Source: Candidatus Bathyarchaeota archaeon (GTDB taxonomy: Archaea; Thermoproteota; Bathyarchaeia; Bathyarchaeales; Bathyarchaeaceae). From it: a stretch of 12,457 nucleotides of DNA. The translations under genes were made by a program, and so were the position numbers. The stretch is taken from assembly GCA_029881555.1 (NCBI GenBank), contig JAOUMI010000009.1, positions 1 through 12,457 on the forward strand. Reading direction: 5' to 3'. Positions 1 through 6,064 of this stretch are shown in pieces (positions within the stretch are counted from its first letter, which is position 1; each line of letters starts with the position of its first letter). A model generated the notes under the pieces. That model searched no databases, had not been told where the DNA came from, and saw only the letters and a program-made list of their open reading frames with translations.

Positions 1-700
1 TCTGCCGCCCCAAAGCGTTCTTGACTAACCCATTGATACCATATCTACACCGGAGCTTGTCCAATTTTGCATATTCAAAGGTCTTGCCACCTATTTCAAT
101 TCTCACACTTTCATTTTCACTAATAGCGTTTGTAGGACAAACAGAGACGCATACACCGCACTTTTCCCTGCTACATATCTTGTCTCCCGAATACATGGGA
201 TCCGGCGAAAGTTCAGCTTCTGTCAAAACCGAGACTGAGCGAACTCTCGGACCTGCATCAGAGGTTATTAGAAGCCCGTTCCAACCAAACTCGCCCAGGC
301 CAGCTGCAACAGCGGCATGTCTGTGGGAAAAGGACCCTCTGATCGTGTAAGGATCTGAAGGGGATGAGGCAGGAATGGGGATTGAGGTGTAACCTTTCTT
401 TTCCAGCAACCTAGAAATGCGAAAAGCAGCTAGGTTCAACCTTTCATTCAAAAATGTGTAGCCGAATACCATGTATATGTAGATGCCGTGTCTAAGCCCG
501 TCGTAGGCCCGCTGATTTGCGGTTCTAACGCCTTTGCCCATCCTCAGCCCTAAAGAAACAACAGACCTACAACTCTTCAACAAATCGTTTGGCTTCCAAC
601 CGTCTGGGGCGTTTTTGAAACGGTCAACAGATGCGATACCTACATAGTCCATGTCACTCGACAAAGCCAATTTCTTCATTTCATCGGCTAAGTTTAACAT
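1..700 (-). CDS. QueG-like 4Fe-4S protein, C-terminus beyond the left edge
   Basis: Open from an ATG at 700 to the window edge, giving 233 codons with no stop. AGGGGA lies a few bases before the ATG. Near residue 190 is a ferredoxin-type motif, C-x4-C-x2-C-x3-CPTNAI. It is preceded by a stretch with GLGEFGWNGLL and GPRVRSVSVLT, which is the layout of the epoxyqueuosine reductase/reductive-dehalogenase-like iron-sulfur superfamily. In that superfamily the region before the first cluster carries the substrate or cobamide site. A second cluster motif would be expected past the edge. True QueG reduces epoxyqueuosine in tRNA, but many archaeal relatives have unknown substrates, so I give no symbol. 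The gene lies 82 bp downstream of the aminotransferase on the same strand. It has its own possible TATA stretch near 733-742, so co-transcription is uncertain. Confidence 0.8.
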   Translation of the reverse strand, partial: MLNLADEMKKLALSSDMDYVGIASVDRFKNAPDGWKPNDLLKSCRSVVSLGLRMGKGVRTANQRAYDGLRHGIYIYMVFGYTFLNERLNLAAFRISRLLEKKGYTSIPIPASSPSDPYTIRGSFSHRHAAVAAGLGEFGWNGLLITSDAGPRVRSVSVLTEAELSPDPMYSGDKICSREKCGVCVSVCPTNAISENESVRIEIGGKTFEYAKLDKLRCRYGINGLVKNALGRQ

Positions 701-782
701 GTTTTCCCCTATTCAATGGTTTCTTACGTAGAAATAAAACTCTTTTCGCACGCTAATCTAGCGCTCGGTCATTAATCGCAAT

Positions 783-1901
783 CTAGCGATAAGAGTTCAA
801 GAAGTCCTTGAATCGTGACAAGCCCGCCTTCAGAATTTCAGTTTTGCATCCATAACCCATTCTCAAAAATCCTTCCATCTCAAAACATGAACCAGGAACA
901 AGGAACGTTCCTTTATCTTGAATAAGGCGTAGACAAATATCTTCAGAGAGCATCTTGAGATTGTGCCGAAGAAAAGCGACGCTTCCTGCTCTCGGAGGAA
1001 TCCAATCGATCAGCGGTTCGTTTTCGATCCAACGTGAAAGGGTCAGGTGATTAGTGCGGATGATTTTCAGGTTGCGTTTGTAGATTCGATCTACATGTTT
1101 CATAGCGAGAGCCGCAAGAGCATCGTCAATCACACCGTGACTGATTGTCGTATAGTCCCTGTGAAGCATGCACTCTTCGATGATCTGCGTACTGGCAGCG
1201 ATCCATCCTAGACGCAACCCTGTGAGCGAAAGCGCTTTGGAGAAGGATCCCGTCACTACAGCATTCTCGCTGAGATCTACCGCAGAGGGAACGAAATCAT
1301 TCGGTCTGACGTAGAGACCCCCATATGCCTCGTCGCAGAGCAAATATGCACCTGCCTCTTCCGCAATAGCACAGATTCTTTTCAAAAGGTCAGCATCGAT
1401 GAGACTTCCCGTAGGATTGTGCGGATTGTTGATTACGATAAGCTTAGTCTTGTCATCAACGAGTTCAGCCAACTCGGCGGCACAAGGTAACCATTGATTA
1501 TCCTCGCGCAAAGGCAGCAGCTTGACGTTCGCACCCAATGATTTAGCCACACTGTACAATTGCTGATACGCTGGAAATACCGATATAACCGTGTCACCTG
1601 GTTCAACAAGGCTGTAGAAAACAAGAAAGTTGCCGCCGATTGCTCCACCAGCAACGAGAATGTTCTCTGGCTTCATATGATCGTACAGATTTGCAAGTCC
1701 TTGCCGGAGACCGGGAGATCCTTCAATGAAGCCATACGTTAGCTGCGTTTCTTTAAGCTCCTCGAAGAAATCCTCTCGTCCCACAAGGGCTAGAAACTCA
1801 CCCAACGTGAACGGATCAACACAAGTCTCAGCGAGATTCAGCTCTACCTCATGTTCGTAGGTGTTCATGAATCGTTCAACCAAAAATGGATCGACTTTCA
1901 T
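783..1901 (-). CDS. Class I/II (fold type I) PLP aminotransferase
   Basis: 372 aa, the usual size for this family. Motifs in order: NPHNPTG at about 159-165, the DEAY motif whose Asp contacts the PLP pyridine nitrogen (190-193), SFSK with the probable Schiff-base lysine K222, RLGW (230-233), and an Arg in FLRMGYG (R347) at the place that binds the substrate carboxylate. It should be a cytosolic amino-acid transaminase, but the substrate cannot be read from sequence. The ATG at 1901 is chosen because GAGGGTGG (1909-1916) lies 7 bases upstream. A longer frame begins at 1955, but that ATG sits in the likely TATA box (TTATAT, 1947-1953) and so would lie upstream of the transcript. The 18 extra residues are also unlike the family's N-terminus. 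Confidence 0.92.
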   Translation of the reverse strand: MKVDPFLVERFMNTYEHEVELNLAETCVDPFTLGEFLALVGREDFFEELKETQLTYGFIEGSPGLRQGLANLYDHMKPENILVAGGAIGGNFLVFYSLVEPGDTVISVFPAYQQLYSVAKSLGANVKLLPLREDNQWLPCAAELAELVDDKTKLIVINNPHNPTGSLIDADLLKRICAIAEEAGAYLLCDEAYGGLYVRPNDFVPSAVDLSENAVVTGSFSKALSLTGLRLGWIAASTQIIEECMLHRDYTTISHGVIDDALAALAMKHVDRIYKRNLKIIRTNHLTLSRWIENEPLIDWIPPRAGSVAFLRHNLKMLSEDICLRLIQDKGTFLVPGSCFEMEGFLRMGYGCKTEILKAGLSRFKDFLNSYR

Positions 1902-1944
1902 TGTGTTTCCACCCTCTGTATTACGTTGAGCCCTTCTCTCTCGA

Positions 1945-1955
1945 CCATATAACAT
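1945..1955 (-). promoter_or_regulatory. TATA box for the aminotransferase
   Basis: ATGTTATATGG on the minus strand, about 45-50 bases before the ATG at 1901. Transcription starting about 25 bp downstream would give a short leader carrying the GAGGGTGG ribosome site. Confidence 0.5.
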
Positions 1956-1986
1956 TTCCGTAACTAAATCCGGATGATGTTTCCTA

Positions 1987-1998
1987 CTAAAAATTTAA
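1987..1998 (+). promoter_or_regulatory. TATA-like box for the small membrane protein gene
   Basis: An A/T tract, taaaaatttaag, roughly 35-45 bases before the likely start at 2035. It is placed as expected for an archaeal promoter with a short leader, and is divergent from the aminotransferase promoter. Confidence 0.4.
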
Positions 1999-2034
1999 GA
2001 AGACACTTCACACCTAAACAAAGAGTTGAGTGAA

Positions 2035-2256
2035 ATGTCTCTGCTGAAATTGGTCATTGCCGGAATCATTGCACTAGGCATTTTGGTGCTGGGAGGTTTA
2101 GTTGTAATAGCTATTGTAGGTTTTTTCACAGTTTCATTTGTGCAATGGCTAGAGGCAAATCCGATTTTGAAAGGTGTATTCGTACTAGTTGGTCTTGTTT
2201 TGATTATAGGTTTGTTCCTAGCTTTCTCTAAATGGGTTTTAGGTAAAGCAGTGTAG
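2035..2256 (+). CDS. Small membrane protein with two transmembrane helices, unknown function
   Basis: 73 aa from the ATG at 2035. An in-frame TTG at 2026 would add three residues, and the ribosome site is weak for either. There are two hydrophobic segments, about residues 5-35 (rich in Ile, Leu, Val and Gly) and 45-66. The link between them, QWLEANP, is polar, and the tail is short and basic (KWVLGKAV), so a helical hairpin in the membrane is likely. No cysteine or catalytic motif is visible, and I do not recognise a family. It is divergent from the aminotransferase and convergent with rfcL, so it is probably transcribed alone. The coding call rests on the full-length hydrophobic pattern and the upstream TATA-like box. 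Confidence 0.65.
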   Translation: MSLLKLVIAGIIALGILVLGGLVVIAIVGFFTVSFVQWLEANPILKGVFVLVGLVLIIGLFLAFSKWVLGKAV

Positions 2257-2395
2257 TATTCAATAAAAGCATTGGCACTTAATCTTAGCAAACTGCAACT
2301 TCATTGAAAACGATTCTTTGATTGCTTGTTTAAGAGCTAATCTAAATGTGGAGAAATGGGGCAGAAACAACTTTTCAGGAAACCAGTAGGACAAC

Positions 2396-3658
2396 CTAGC
2401 TACCCAAGTTTCTAACAATAGCCTTAGCTCGCCCCTTGCTTCCCGCGATATACCCAATCATACCTTCGTCTAGGTCCAACCACTTCGCTATTCCAGCCGC
2501 CATCTCCGCGTTGTCCTCAAAGATCACCCGTATGTATGGAAGAATCTCCTTCACAGCTCGAACAGAAGAAACGTGCATCCTCCTACGAATCTTCATGCCA
2601 ATCAACCTCTGCATCTGCCGCTGCTGCTTAGTACGTGCCAACCATCGTATGCGCTCCGGAAACCGAAACGGAACCCACCCAGAAGGCTTTGATCTCCGCC
2701 GAGACATCGCCACACCCGCCGTCATAAGGTCAAGCACGTAGCGAAGAAGCTTCCAGTTCTGCGTCGCCCGAATTCTTCCTCGATACACATCCGCCTTGGC
2801 CAGCGCCTCCATAGCCATCGCCAAGTCCCGTGCATCCGTCAACTGATAAGGAATATTCTCGTAAACCCACTGAAAGAGCATGTCTGGATCTACATCCGCC
2901 GCGTCAATCGCACGTTTCGCCTCCACACAGTCCTTTGCATAAAAGATGGTCCTCAAAACGTTGAAAATCACTTCCTTTCGATCTCTCTCAGACAGCCAAG
3001 CCACATCCTCATATGTAAGTCGGCTCCGACCCTGCGCCAACGCCTGCAAATCGTTTATCGCCGAACGAACATCTCTCCCCGACCGTTCAGCGATCAGTCT
3101 CAGCGCTCTCTCGTCCGCCATAATCCCCTCGCTTGCACAAACCTTCTTCAAGCGTTTAATCACCTGAAAGATAGTGGGCTTCTTGAATTCTACGAGCAGA
3201 CAATACCTTCGAAGGGTGGAGAACCGCGGGTCATACGCATGGTTGGCTATGAGCACAACTGGAAAACGCGCAGTTTTGATCGTTTCAATCACCGCTCGAA
3301 CTCCACCCCGATCCGCTGTCCCCGTGATCCCGTCCAACTCATCCAACAAGATCACCCGCTTGCCACCGAACAAAGTTGTGTACTGAGAGGCTAAGCCGGC
3401 AAACCGCTGAACCGCCTCCGCAGTTCTGTAATCACTCGCGTTCTTCTCCACCAACTCCATCTTCAAGTCATACGCTAAAGCCTCAACCGCAACCGTTTTT
3501 CCAACACCAGGAGGTCCATACAAAAATGCGGCTCGCTTCTTTGGAACCCCTTTGTTCCACGAGTTTATCCAGCTGATTAGTTCTCGAATTGCCTCTTCGT
3601 TTCCCACGACTTCTGAAAGGGTTCGAGGCTTGTGTTTCACCGTCCAAGCGGCGTACAC
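2396..3658 (-). CDS. rfcL: Replication factor C large subunit (clamp loader)
   Basis: 420 aa. RFC-L joins four RFC-S subunits to open the PCNA ring and load it at primer-template junctions. AAA+ motifs: Walker A GPPGVGKT (48-55), Walker B VILLDELD (102-109), sensor-1 Asn near 139, and sensor-2 Arg in SGRDVRSAIN (193-201). The N-terminus WTVKHKPRTLSEVVGN is typical. A helical collar region follows from about residue 225. The start is a GTG at 3658, 5 bases after the rfcS stop, with GAGGGGAG at the end of rfcS as ribosome site, so the two are translated as an operon. The C-terminus ends at SKGRAKAIVRNLGS and shows no PCNA-binding (PIP) box of the QxxLxxFF kind that many archaeal RFC-L tails carry. 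No intein is present. Confidence 0.97.
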   Translation of the reverse strand: MYAAWTVKHKPRTLSEVVGNEEAIRELISWINSWNKGVPKKRAAFLYGPPGVGKTVAVEALAYDLKMELVEKNASDYRTAEAVQRFAGLASQYTTLFGGKRVILLDELDGITGTADRGGVRAVIETIKTARFPVVLIANHAYDPRFSTLRRYCLLVEFKKPTIFQVIKRLKKVCASEGIMADERALRLIAERSGRDVRSAINDLQALAQGRSRLTYEDVAWLSERDRKEVIFNVLRTIFYAKDCVEAKRAIDAADVDPDMLFQWVYENIPYQLTDARDLAMAMEALAKADVYRGRIRATQNWKLLRYVLDLMTAGVAMSRRRSKPSGWVPFRFPERIRWLARTKQQRQMQRLIGMKIRRRMHVSSVRAVKEILPYIRVIFEDNAEMAAGIAKWLDLDEGMIGYIAGSKGRAKAIVRNLGS

Positions 3659-3663
3659 GCCCG

Positions 3664-4635
3664 CTAAACTCCCCTCTTCAATTCATAACCAGCCTCAGTG
3701 AGCCGAGCCAACAGGGCGCTCAGCTGAACCTCCTCGTCGGCTCCCTGAATCAAACGAAAGTCGATCTCTCCAATGGTGTCTGCCAACCTTATTTTCCACC
3801 GCTCTGGAACATCGGAACGGAAAATCTCGATGTGAATCTGGCGGATGATGTCGCTTCCCGCCAACCCATACTTCAAAATCATTTCTCTCAGCTTATCTCT
3901 AGAGCCCACAAAATCACCTTTCATAGCCAAAATAATCATTTCTCGAACGTCTGCGGGATTTGCCCTGCCCACCACGGAGTACACAGTCTCACCGTCAATT
4001 GGCTTACCAGCTGAGGCAGCTGCCTGCAACGCGTTAACCGCCCTCCGCAGATCTCCACCGCTAACCTCGAATATGGCGGTGAGCCCTGCGTCAAGCACCT
4101 TCACGTTCTCTTTTTGGATGACACGCTGCAGGTAAGCGTGCTGATCTTCCCTCGACAGATAGGTGAAACGGAAGGGGGCACACCTAGACTGAATCGGCTC
4201 AATGATCTTGCCCGAATAGTTGCAGATGAGGATGAATCGGCAGGTTTCGGTGAAGCGCTCCATGGTGCGTCTCAACGCCTGCTGAGCGTCGCGGGTCATG
4301 TTGTCCGCTTCGTCGAGAATCATGATCTTAAACGGTATCTCCCCGATTGATCTGGTTCGAGCAAAAGTTTTCACTGTTTCTCTCACCACGTTTATACCGC
4401 GCTCGTCGCTGGCGTTCAACTCCATAAGGTGCTCCCGGTAACCCTCACCATAGAGGTCATGAGCCAGACAGAGCGCCCCAGTCGTCTTGCCGGTTCCCGG
4501 CGGACCAGCGAAGATGCAGTGTGGAATGTTCCTGGCTTTGACGAAGCTCTTTAACCGCTCCACTATTTCCTTCTGGTTCACCATTTCCTTGAGGAATTTT
4601 GGGCGGTACTTCTCAGCCCACATCTCATAACTCAA
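3664..4635 (-). CDS. rfcS: Replication factor C small subunit (clamp loader)
   Basis: 323 aa, the normal RFC-S length. Motifs: RFC N-terminal box WAEKYRP (6-12), Walker A GPPGTGKT (44-51), Walker B MILDEAD (105-111), sensor-1 Asn139, and the SRC motif (150-152) whose arginine acts on the neighbouring subunit's ATP. Sensor-2 is GGDLRRAVNALQ, and a collar domain follows. I take the TTG at 4635 as start because GGAGG (4643-4647) is spaced 7 bases from it. The internal ATG at 4623 is much too far from that site and would cut into the conserved N-terminus. The gene is first in the rfcS-rfcL operon. There is no intein at Walker A, a frequent insertion site in archaeal RFC. Confidence 0.98.
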   Translation of the reverse strand: MSYEMWAEKYRPKFLKEMVNQKEIVERLKSFVKARNIPHCIFAGPPGTGKTTGALCLAHDLYGEGYREHLMELNASDERGINVVRETVKTFARTRSIGEIPFKIMILDEADNMTRDAQQALRRTMERFTETCRFILICNYSGKIIEPIQSRCAPFRFTYLSREDQHAYLQRVIQKENVKVLDAGLTAIFEVSGGDLRRAVNALQAAASAGKPIDGETVYSVVGRANPADVREMIILAMKGDFVGSRDKLREMILKYGLAGSDIIRQIHIEIFRSDVPERWKIRLADTIGEIDFRLIQGADEEVQLSALLARLTEAGYELKRGV

Positions 4636-4670
4636 CCGTAAGCCTCCGAGTTTATTTAGAAAAGAAGACT

Positions 4671-4680
4671 ACATAAATTA
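4671..4680 (-). promoter_or_regulatory. TATA-like box for the rfc operon
   Basis: Minus-strand TAATTTATGT lies about 36-45 bases before the TTG start at 4635 and about 25 bases before the GGAGG ribosome site. Confidence 0.4.
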
Positions 4681-4743
4681 GTGTTTGCTCTACATGTAGC
4701 GGTGTCCCTTGCAAAACCCCTTTTTTCTAAACAGTTTCATGTA

Positions 4744-4798
4744 TGCGCGCGCAGGTGTCATACTATCTCCATTCAGATTAATTCGCGCGTGCGCGCGA
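4744..4798. repeat. Two CG-alternating palindromic elements
   Basis: The gap between lrp and rfcS (4636-4843) holds TGCGCGCGCA (4744-4753), a perfect 10-bp palindrome. It also holds TCGCGCGTGCGCGCGA (4783-4798), palindromic apart from its centre. Both are long alternating purine/pyrimidine tracts in otherwise A/T-rich DNA, and relatives occur near 5545, 6654, 6886, 8423 and 8522. I see no other gene or RNA in this gap. Confidence 0.7.
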
Positions 4799-4843
4799 TT
4801 ACTCGACGAAATAGAACTAGACGACTTCATTTAGATCTATTTT

Positions 4844-5290
4844 TTAGGCGTTTCTTTCTTTCCATACCTTGAACACCGTGATCAATTCGCTGGTTGCCAC
4901 GTTTGGTACTTCTCGAATTTTGAGCATTAGGTTCCTCATTTCGTCGAGGTCACCTGCCCCGATCTCCACGATGAGGTCGTTCGGCCCATGAATCTCGTAA
5001 ACCGCGCTGACCTTTTCATTCTCAACAAGTTGGCTTGCCGTCTCCTCTAAGGAACCGGGCCTCACGTTTAACAACACGAAGCCGTGAACTTTTCTGCCTA
5101 AAGCCTCCTCGTCAACTTTTATAGTGTACCTCCTTATAATGCCCTCGTCCATCATTCTCTTCACGCGGACGTAAACTGTGGCGTCAGATATCCCTAAACC
5201 CCGGCCGACCTCTGTGAAGGGCGTACGGGCATCCCTCCTAAGGATTTCTAAAATTTTGTAATCCAGCTCGTCCAATTTCACACCAAACAC
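4844..5290 (-). CDS. Lrp/AsnC family transcriptional regulator
   Basis: 148 aa. The N-terminal helix-turn-helix begins LDELDYKILEILRRDART and continues through EVGRGLGISDATVYVRVKRM (about 6-55). A RAM/AsnC ligand-binding and oligomerisation domain follows (about 65-145), with GPNDLIVEI in the place of the family's G-x-x-D segment. Such proteins form dimers to octamers, sense amino acids or other small molecules, and often repress their own gene. The start is a GTG at 5290. A second in-frame GTG at 5281 is nearly as plausible, with GGTGGT just upstream of both. The promoter has a clear TATA tract (5319-5333) and an inverted repeat just downstream of it, so autoregulation is likely. The gene is divergent from the microprotein run, which is its most obvious other target. 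Confidence 0.94.
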   Translation of the reverse strand: MFGVKLDELDYKILEILRRDARTPFTEVGRGLGISDATVYVRVKRMMDEGIIRRYTIKVDEEALGRKVHGFVLLNVRPGSLEETASQLVENEKVSAVYEIHGPNDLIVEIGAGDLDEMRNLMLKIREVPNVATSELITVFKVWKERNA

Positions 5291-5303
5291 ACCACCAATA
5301 TAA

Positions 5304-5316
5304 TAAGATAATCCTA
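5304..5316. promoter_or_regulatory. Probable Lrp operator at the regulator's own promoter
   Basis: TAAGATAATCCTA is an inverted repeat (TAAGAT-A-ATCYTA) with one mismatch. It lies between the regulator's TATA box and its start codon, where a bound protein would block transcription. Its centre (5310) is 62 bp from that of the second copy (5372), close to six helical turns. Confidence 0.6.
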
Positions 5317-5318
5317 TC

Positions 5319-5333
5319 TATTTATATATATTT
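5319..5333 (-). promoter_or_regulatory. TATA box of the Lrp-family gene
   Basis: An A/T-only tract (minus strand AATATATATAAATA) is placed about 30-40 bases before the GTG at 5290, giving a nearly leaderless transcript. Confidence 0.6.
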
Positions 5334-5356
5334 TTACGAGCTTCTAGGAAAAGCAT

Positions 5357-5367
5357 AAACTTTATTA
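5357..5367 (+). promoter_or_regulatory. TATA-like box for the microprotein run
   Basis: AAACTTTATTA would place transcription start near 5387-5392 and a leader of about 40 bases before the first micro-ORF. It abuts the operator at 5366-5378. Confidence 0.4.
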
Positions 5368-5378
5368 AGATAATCTTA
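5366..5378. promoter_or_regulatory. Probable Lrp operator at the microprotein promoter
   Basis: TAAGATAATCTTA is a perfect 6-bp inverted repeat around a central A. It is nested inside a wider pair, AGCATAA (5352-5358) and TTATGCT (5376-5382). It lies immediately downstream of the plus-strand TATA-like box, mirroring the copy at 5304-5316 across the divergent region. A further half site, ATCCTA, lies at 5385-5390. Confidence 0.6.
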
Positions 5379-5430
5379 TGCTAAATCCTATTGCGCTCGA
5401 GTGCTCGCGTTAAAAAAAGAGGAGAAAACC

Positions 5431-5514
5431 ATGTCCAAGAAGAAACCAGCAAAGAAAGAGGAAGAAGAAGAAGAGGAAGAAGAAGAGGAACCTGAGGAAG
5501 AAGAGGAGTGGTAG
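5431..5514 (+). CDS. Acidic 27-aa microprotein (KKPAKK core, poly-Glu, C-terminal Trp)
   Basis: ATG at 5431 preceded by GAGGAG (5419-5424) at good spacing. The product starts MSKKKPAKK, then has 11 glutamates, one proline, 5 more glutamates and a final Trp before TAG. By my count it has 16 Glu against 5 Lys, so it is strongly acidic after a basic head. It shares a 15-bp direct repeat (ccaagaagaaaccag, 5435-5449) with the next ORF at 5616-5630, and an identical ending GAGTGGTAG (Glu-Trp-stop). I know no family for it. The main doubt is that purine-rich repeats create open frames by chance. The ribosome site, promoter, paralogous neighbour and shared ending argue for real coding. It could be a leader peptide rather than a working protein. 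Confidence 0.6.
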   Translation: MSKKKPAKKEEEEEEEEEEEPEEEEEW

Positions 5515-5544
5515 GGTCCTGCCGATGGGTGCGCTATGAGTAGA

Positions 5545-5556
5545 TGTGCGCGCACA
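5545..5556. repeat. CG-alternating palindrome between the two micro-ORFs
   Basis: TGTGCGCGCACA is a perfect 12-bp palindrome between the stop of the first micro-ORF and the ribosome site of the second. It belongs to the same element type as those at 4744, 4783, 8423 and 8522. Confidence 0.65.
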
Positions 5557-5590
5557 ACGCATAATGAGGTATGAGGGGGAGGTGACCAAC

Positions 5591-5650
5591 ATGGCCGAGA
5601 AGAAGAAGAAGCCAGCCAAGAAGAAACCAGAAGAGAAAAAAGAGTGGTAG
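5591..5650 (+). CDS. Basic 19-aa microprotein (KKPAKK core, C-terminal Trp)
   Basis: ATG at 5591, 5 bases after GGAGGTGA (5578-5585), which is a perfect match to the archaeal 16S tail complement. The product begins MAEKKKKPAKKK and ends KKEW before TAG. By my count it has 9 Lys and 4 Glu, so its net charge is opposite to that of the preceding microprotein. Both keep the KKPAKK core and the GAGTGGTAG ending. A full-strength ribosome site in front of only 19 codons is hard to explain unless the peptide, or its translation, matters. Downstream, after the stop, come two small hairpins, the second followed by a T run. The ORF could therefore also be a leader peptide of an attenuator. No family is known to me. 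Confidence 0.62.
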   Translation: MAEKKKKPAKKKPEEKKEW

Positions 5651-5672
5651 TAGCAGCGATTGTAGCCACGCA

Positions 5673-5706
5673 CTAGGAAACTAGAGGCGGAAACCGCCCT
5701 TTTTTT
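5673..5706 (+). terminator. Hairpin pair with T run, terminator or attenuator
   Basis: CTAG-GAAA-CTAG (5673-5684), with a GNRA-type loop, is followed at once by GGCGG-AAA-CCGCC (5686-5698) and a seven-T run (5700-5706). The layout is that of an intrinsic terminator. It begins about 22 bases after the stop of the 19-aa ORF and comes before three more same-strand genes. No clear TATA box follows before 5762, so some read-through, possibly regulated, seems needed. Confidence 0.6.
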
Positions 5707-5761
5707 AGGCCCCATTTTTTTGAGGTAAAACTTGGAATCTGCCCTTGAGGGGTGACTGCAA

Positions 5762-5884
5762 ATGGTTAAGTGTCCTACATGTGGAAAAGAAGTCGAAACA
5801 CCGATCAAAGAGTGGAATTTAGGCAAAATTCATGTTAAGCAATACGAGTGTTGCAGAAAAAAGTTCCGGGAATACATAAGATGA
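5762..5884 (+). CDS. Small Zn-ribbon-like protein, 40 aa
   Basis: ATG at 5762 with GAGGGGTGA (5747-5755) six bases upstream. The product begins MVKCPTCGKEVE and ends CCRKKFREYIR. The first knuckle is a standard CPTCGKE (C4, C7). The second is C30-C31 in place of the usual CxxC or CxC, followed by KKFREY, a tail common in tiny archaeal zinc ribbons. Whether it binds zinc with this spacing is open. It may act in nucleic-acid or protein binding, but no function can be read from sequence. It contains IKEWNLGKI, so the KEW string seen at the end of the 19-aa ORF appears here too, possibly by chance. It is third in the same-strand run of small genes. Confidence 0.8.
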   Translation: MVKCPTCGKEVETPIKEWNLGKIHVKQYECCRKKFREYIR

Positions 5885-5911
5885 TTTAGGGGCTAAAGGA
5901 GGTGACATGAC

Positions 5912-6064
5912 ATGGGGCTTCTTGACTGGTTCAGGAGGAGGAGAAAAAAGAGGATAGACAAAGAGAAGGAAGTGCTCGAGCGCACGGGCAAGTTGCAAAC
6001 CGAAATCGAGGAGCGTATGGAAGAAGAACCGAAGAAGAGGAAAGGGAAGAAGGAGAGTGTTTAG
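5912..6064 (+). CDS. Highly charged 50-aa protein with amphipathic N-terminus
   Basis: GGAGGTGA (5898-5905) sits 6 bases before the ATG at 5912. The nearer ATG at 5906 touches the ribosome site and opens only a 16-codon frame, so it is rejected. The protein starts MGLLDWFRRRRKKR, a short hydrophobic/aromatic patch followed by a basic block that could sit on a membrane or protein surface. It continues with alternating Lys/Glu/Arg, including KEVLERTGKLQTEIEERM, which looks helical and possibly coiled coil. The tail is basic (KKRKGKKESV). The stop TAG ends one base before the ATG of the thermosome fragment, so the two were built for coupled translation. I know no family. Confidence 0.72.
   Translation: MGLLDWFRRRRKKRIDKEKEVLERTGKLQTEIEERMEEEPKKRKGKKESV

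Noticed and set aside
21..350. Plus-strand 109-codon frame
   Set aside because: Antisense to the clearly recognisable 4Fe-4S protein on the minus strand, with no family features of its own.
751..763. Small inverted repeat CGCTA-ATC-TAGCG between the first two genes
   Set aside because: The stem is only 5 bp with no T run, too short to call a terminator or operator.
1902..1955. 18-residue N-terminal extension of the aminotransferase
   Set aside because: The upstream ATG overlaps the likely TATA box, and the ATG at 1901 has a strong ribosome site.
2436..4350. Several plus-strand frames of 60-140 codons across the rfc genes
   Set aside because: They lie opposite rfcL and rfcS, whose AAA+ motifs are unmistakable, and their own translations show no motifs.
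5388..5826. Long minus-strand open frames rich in Ser and Phe
   Set aside because: They are the complement of the GAA/GAG/AAG-rich micro-ORFs and terminator. Poly-Ser and poly-Phe follow from the repeats, and no ribosome site or domain is present.
5906..5956. ATG at 5906 as start of a 16-codon peptide
   Set aside because: It directly abuts GGAGGTGA with no spacer. The ATG at 5912 has normal spacing and opens the longer, coherent frame.
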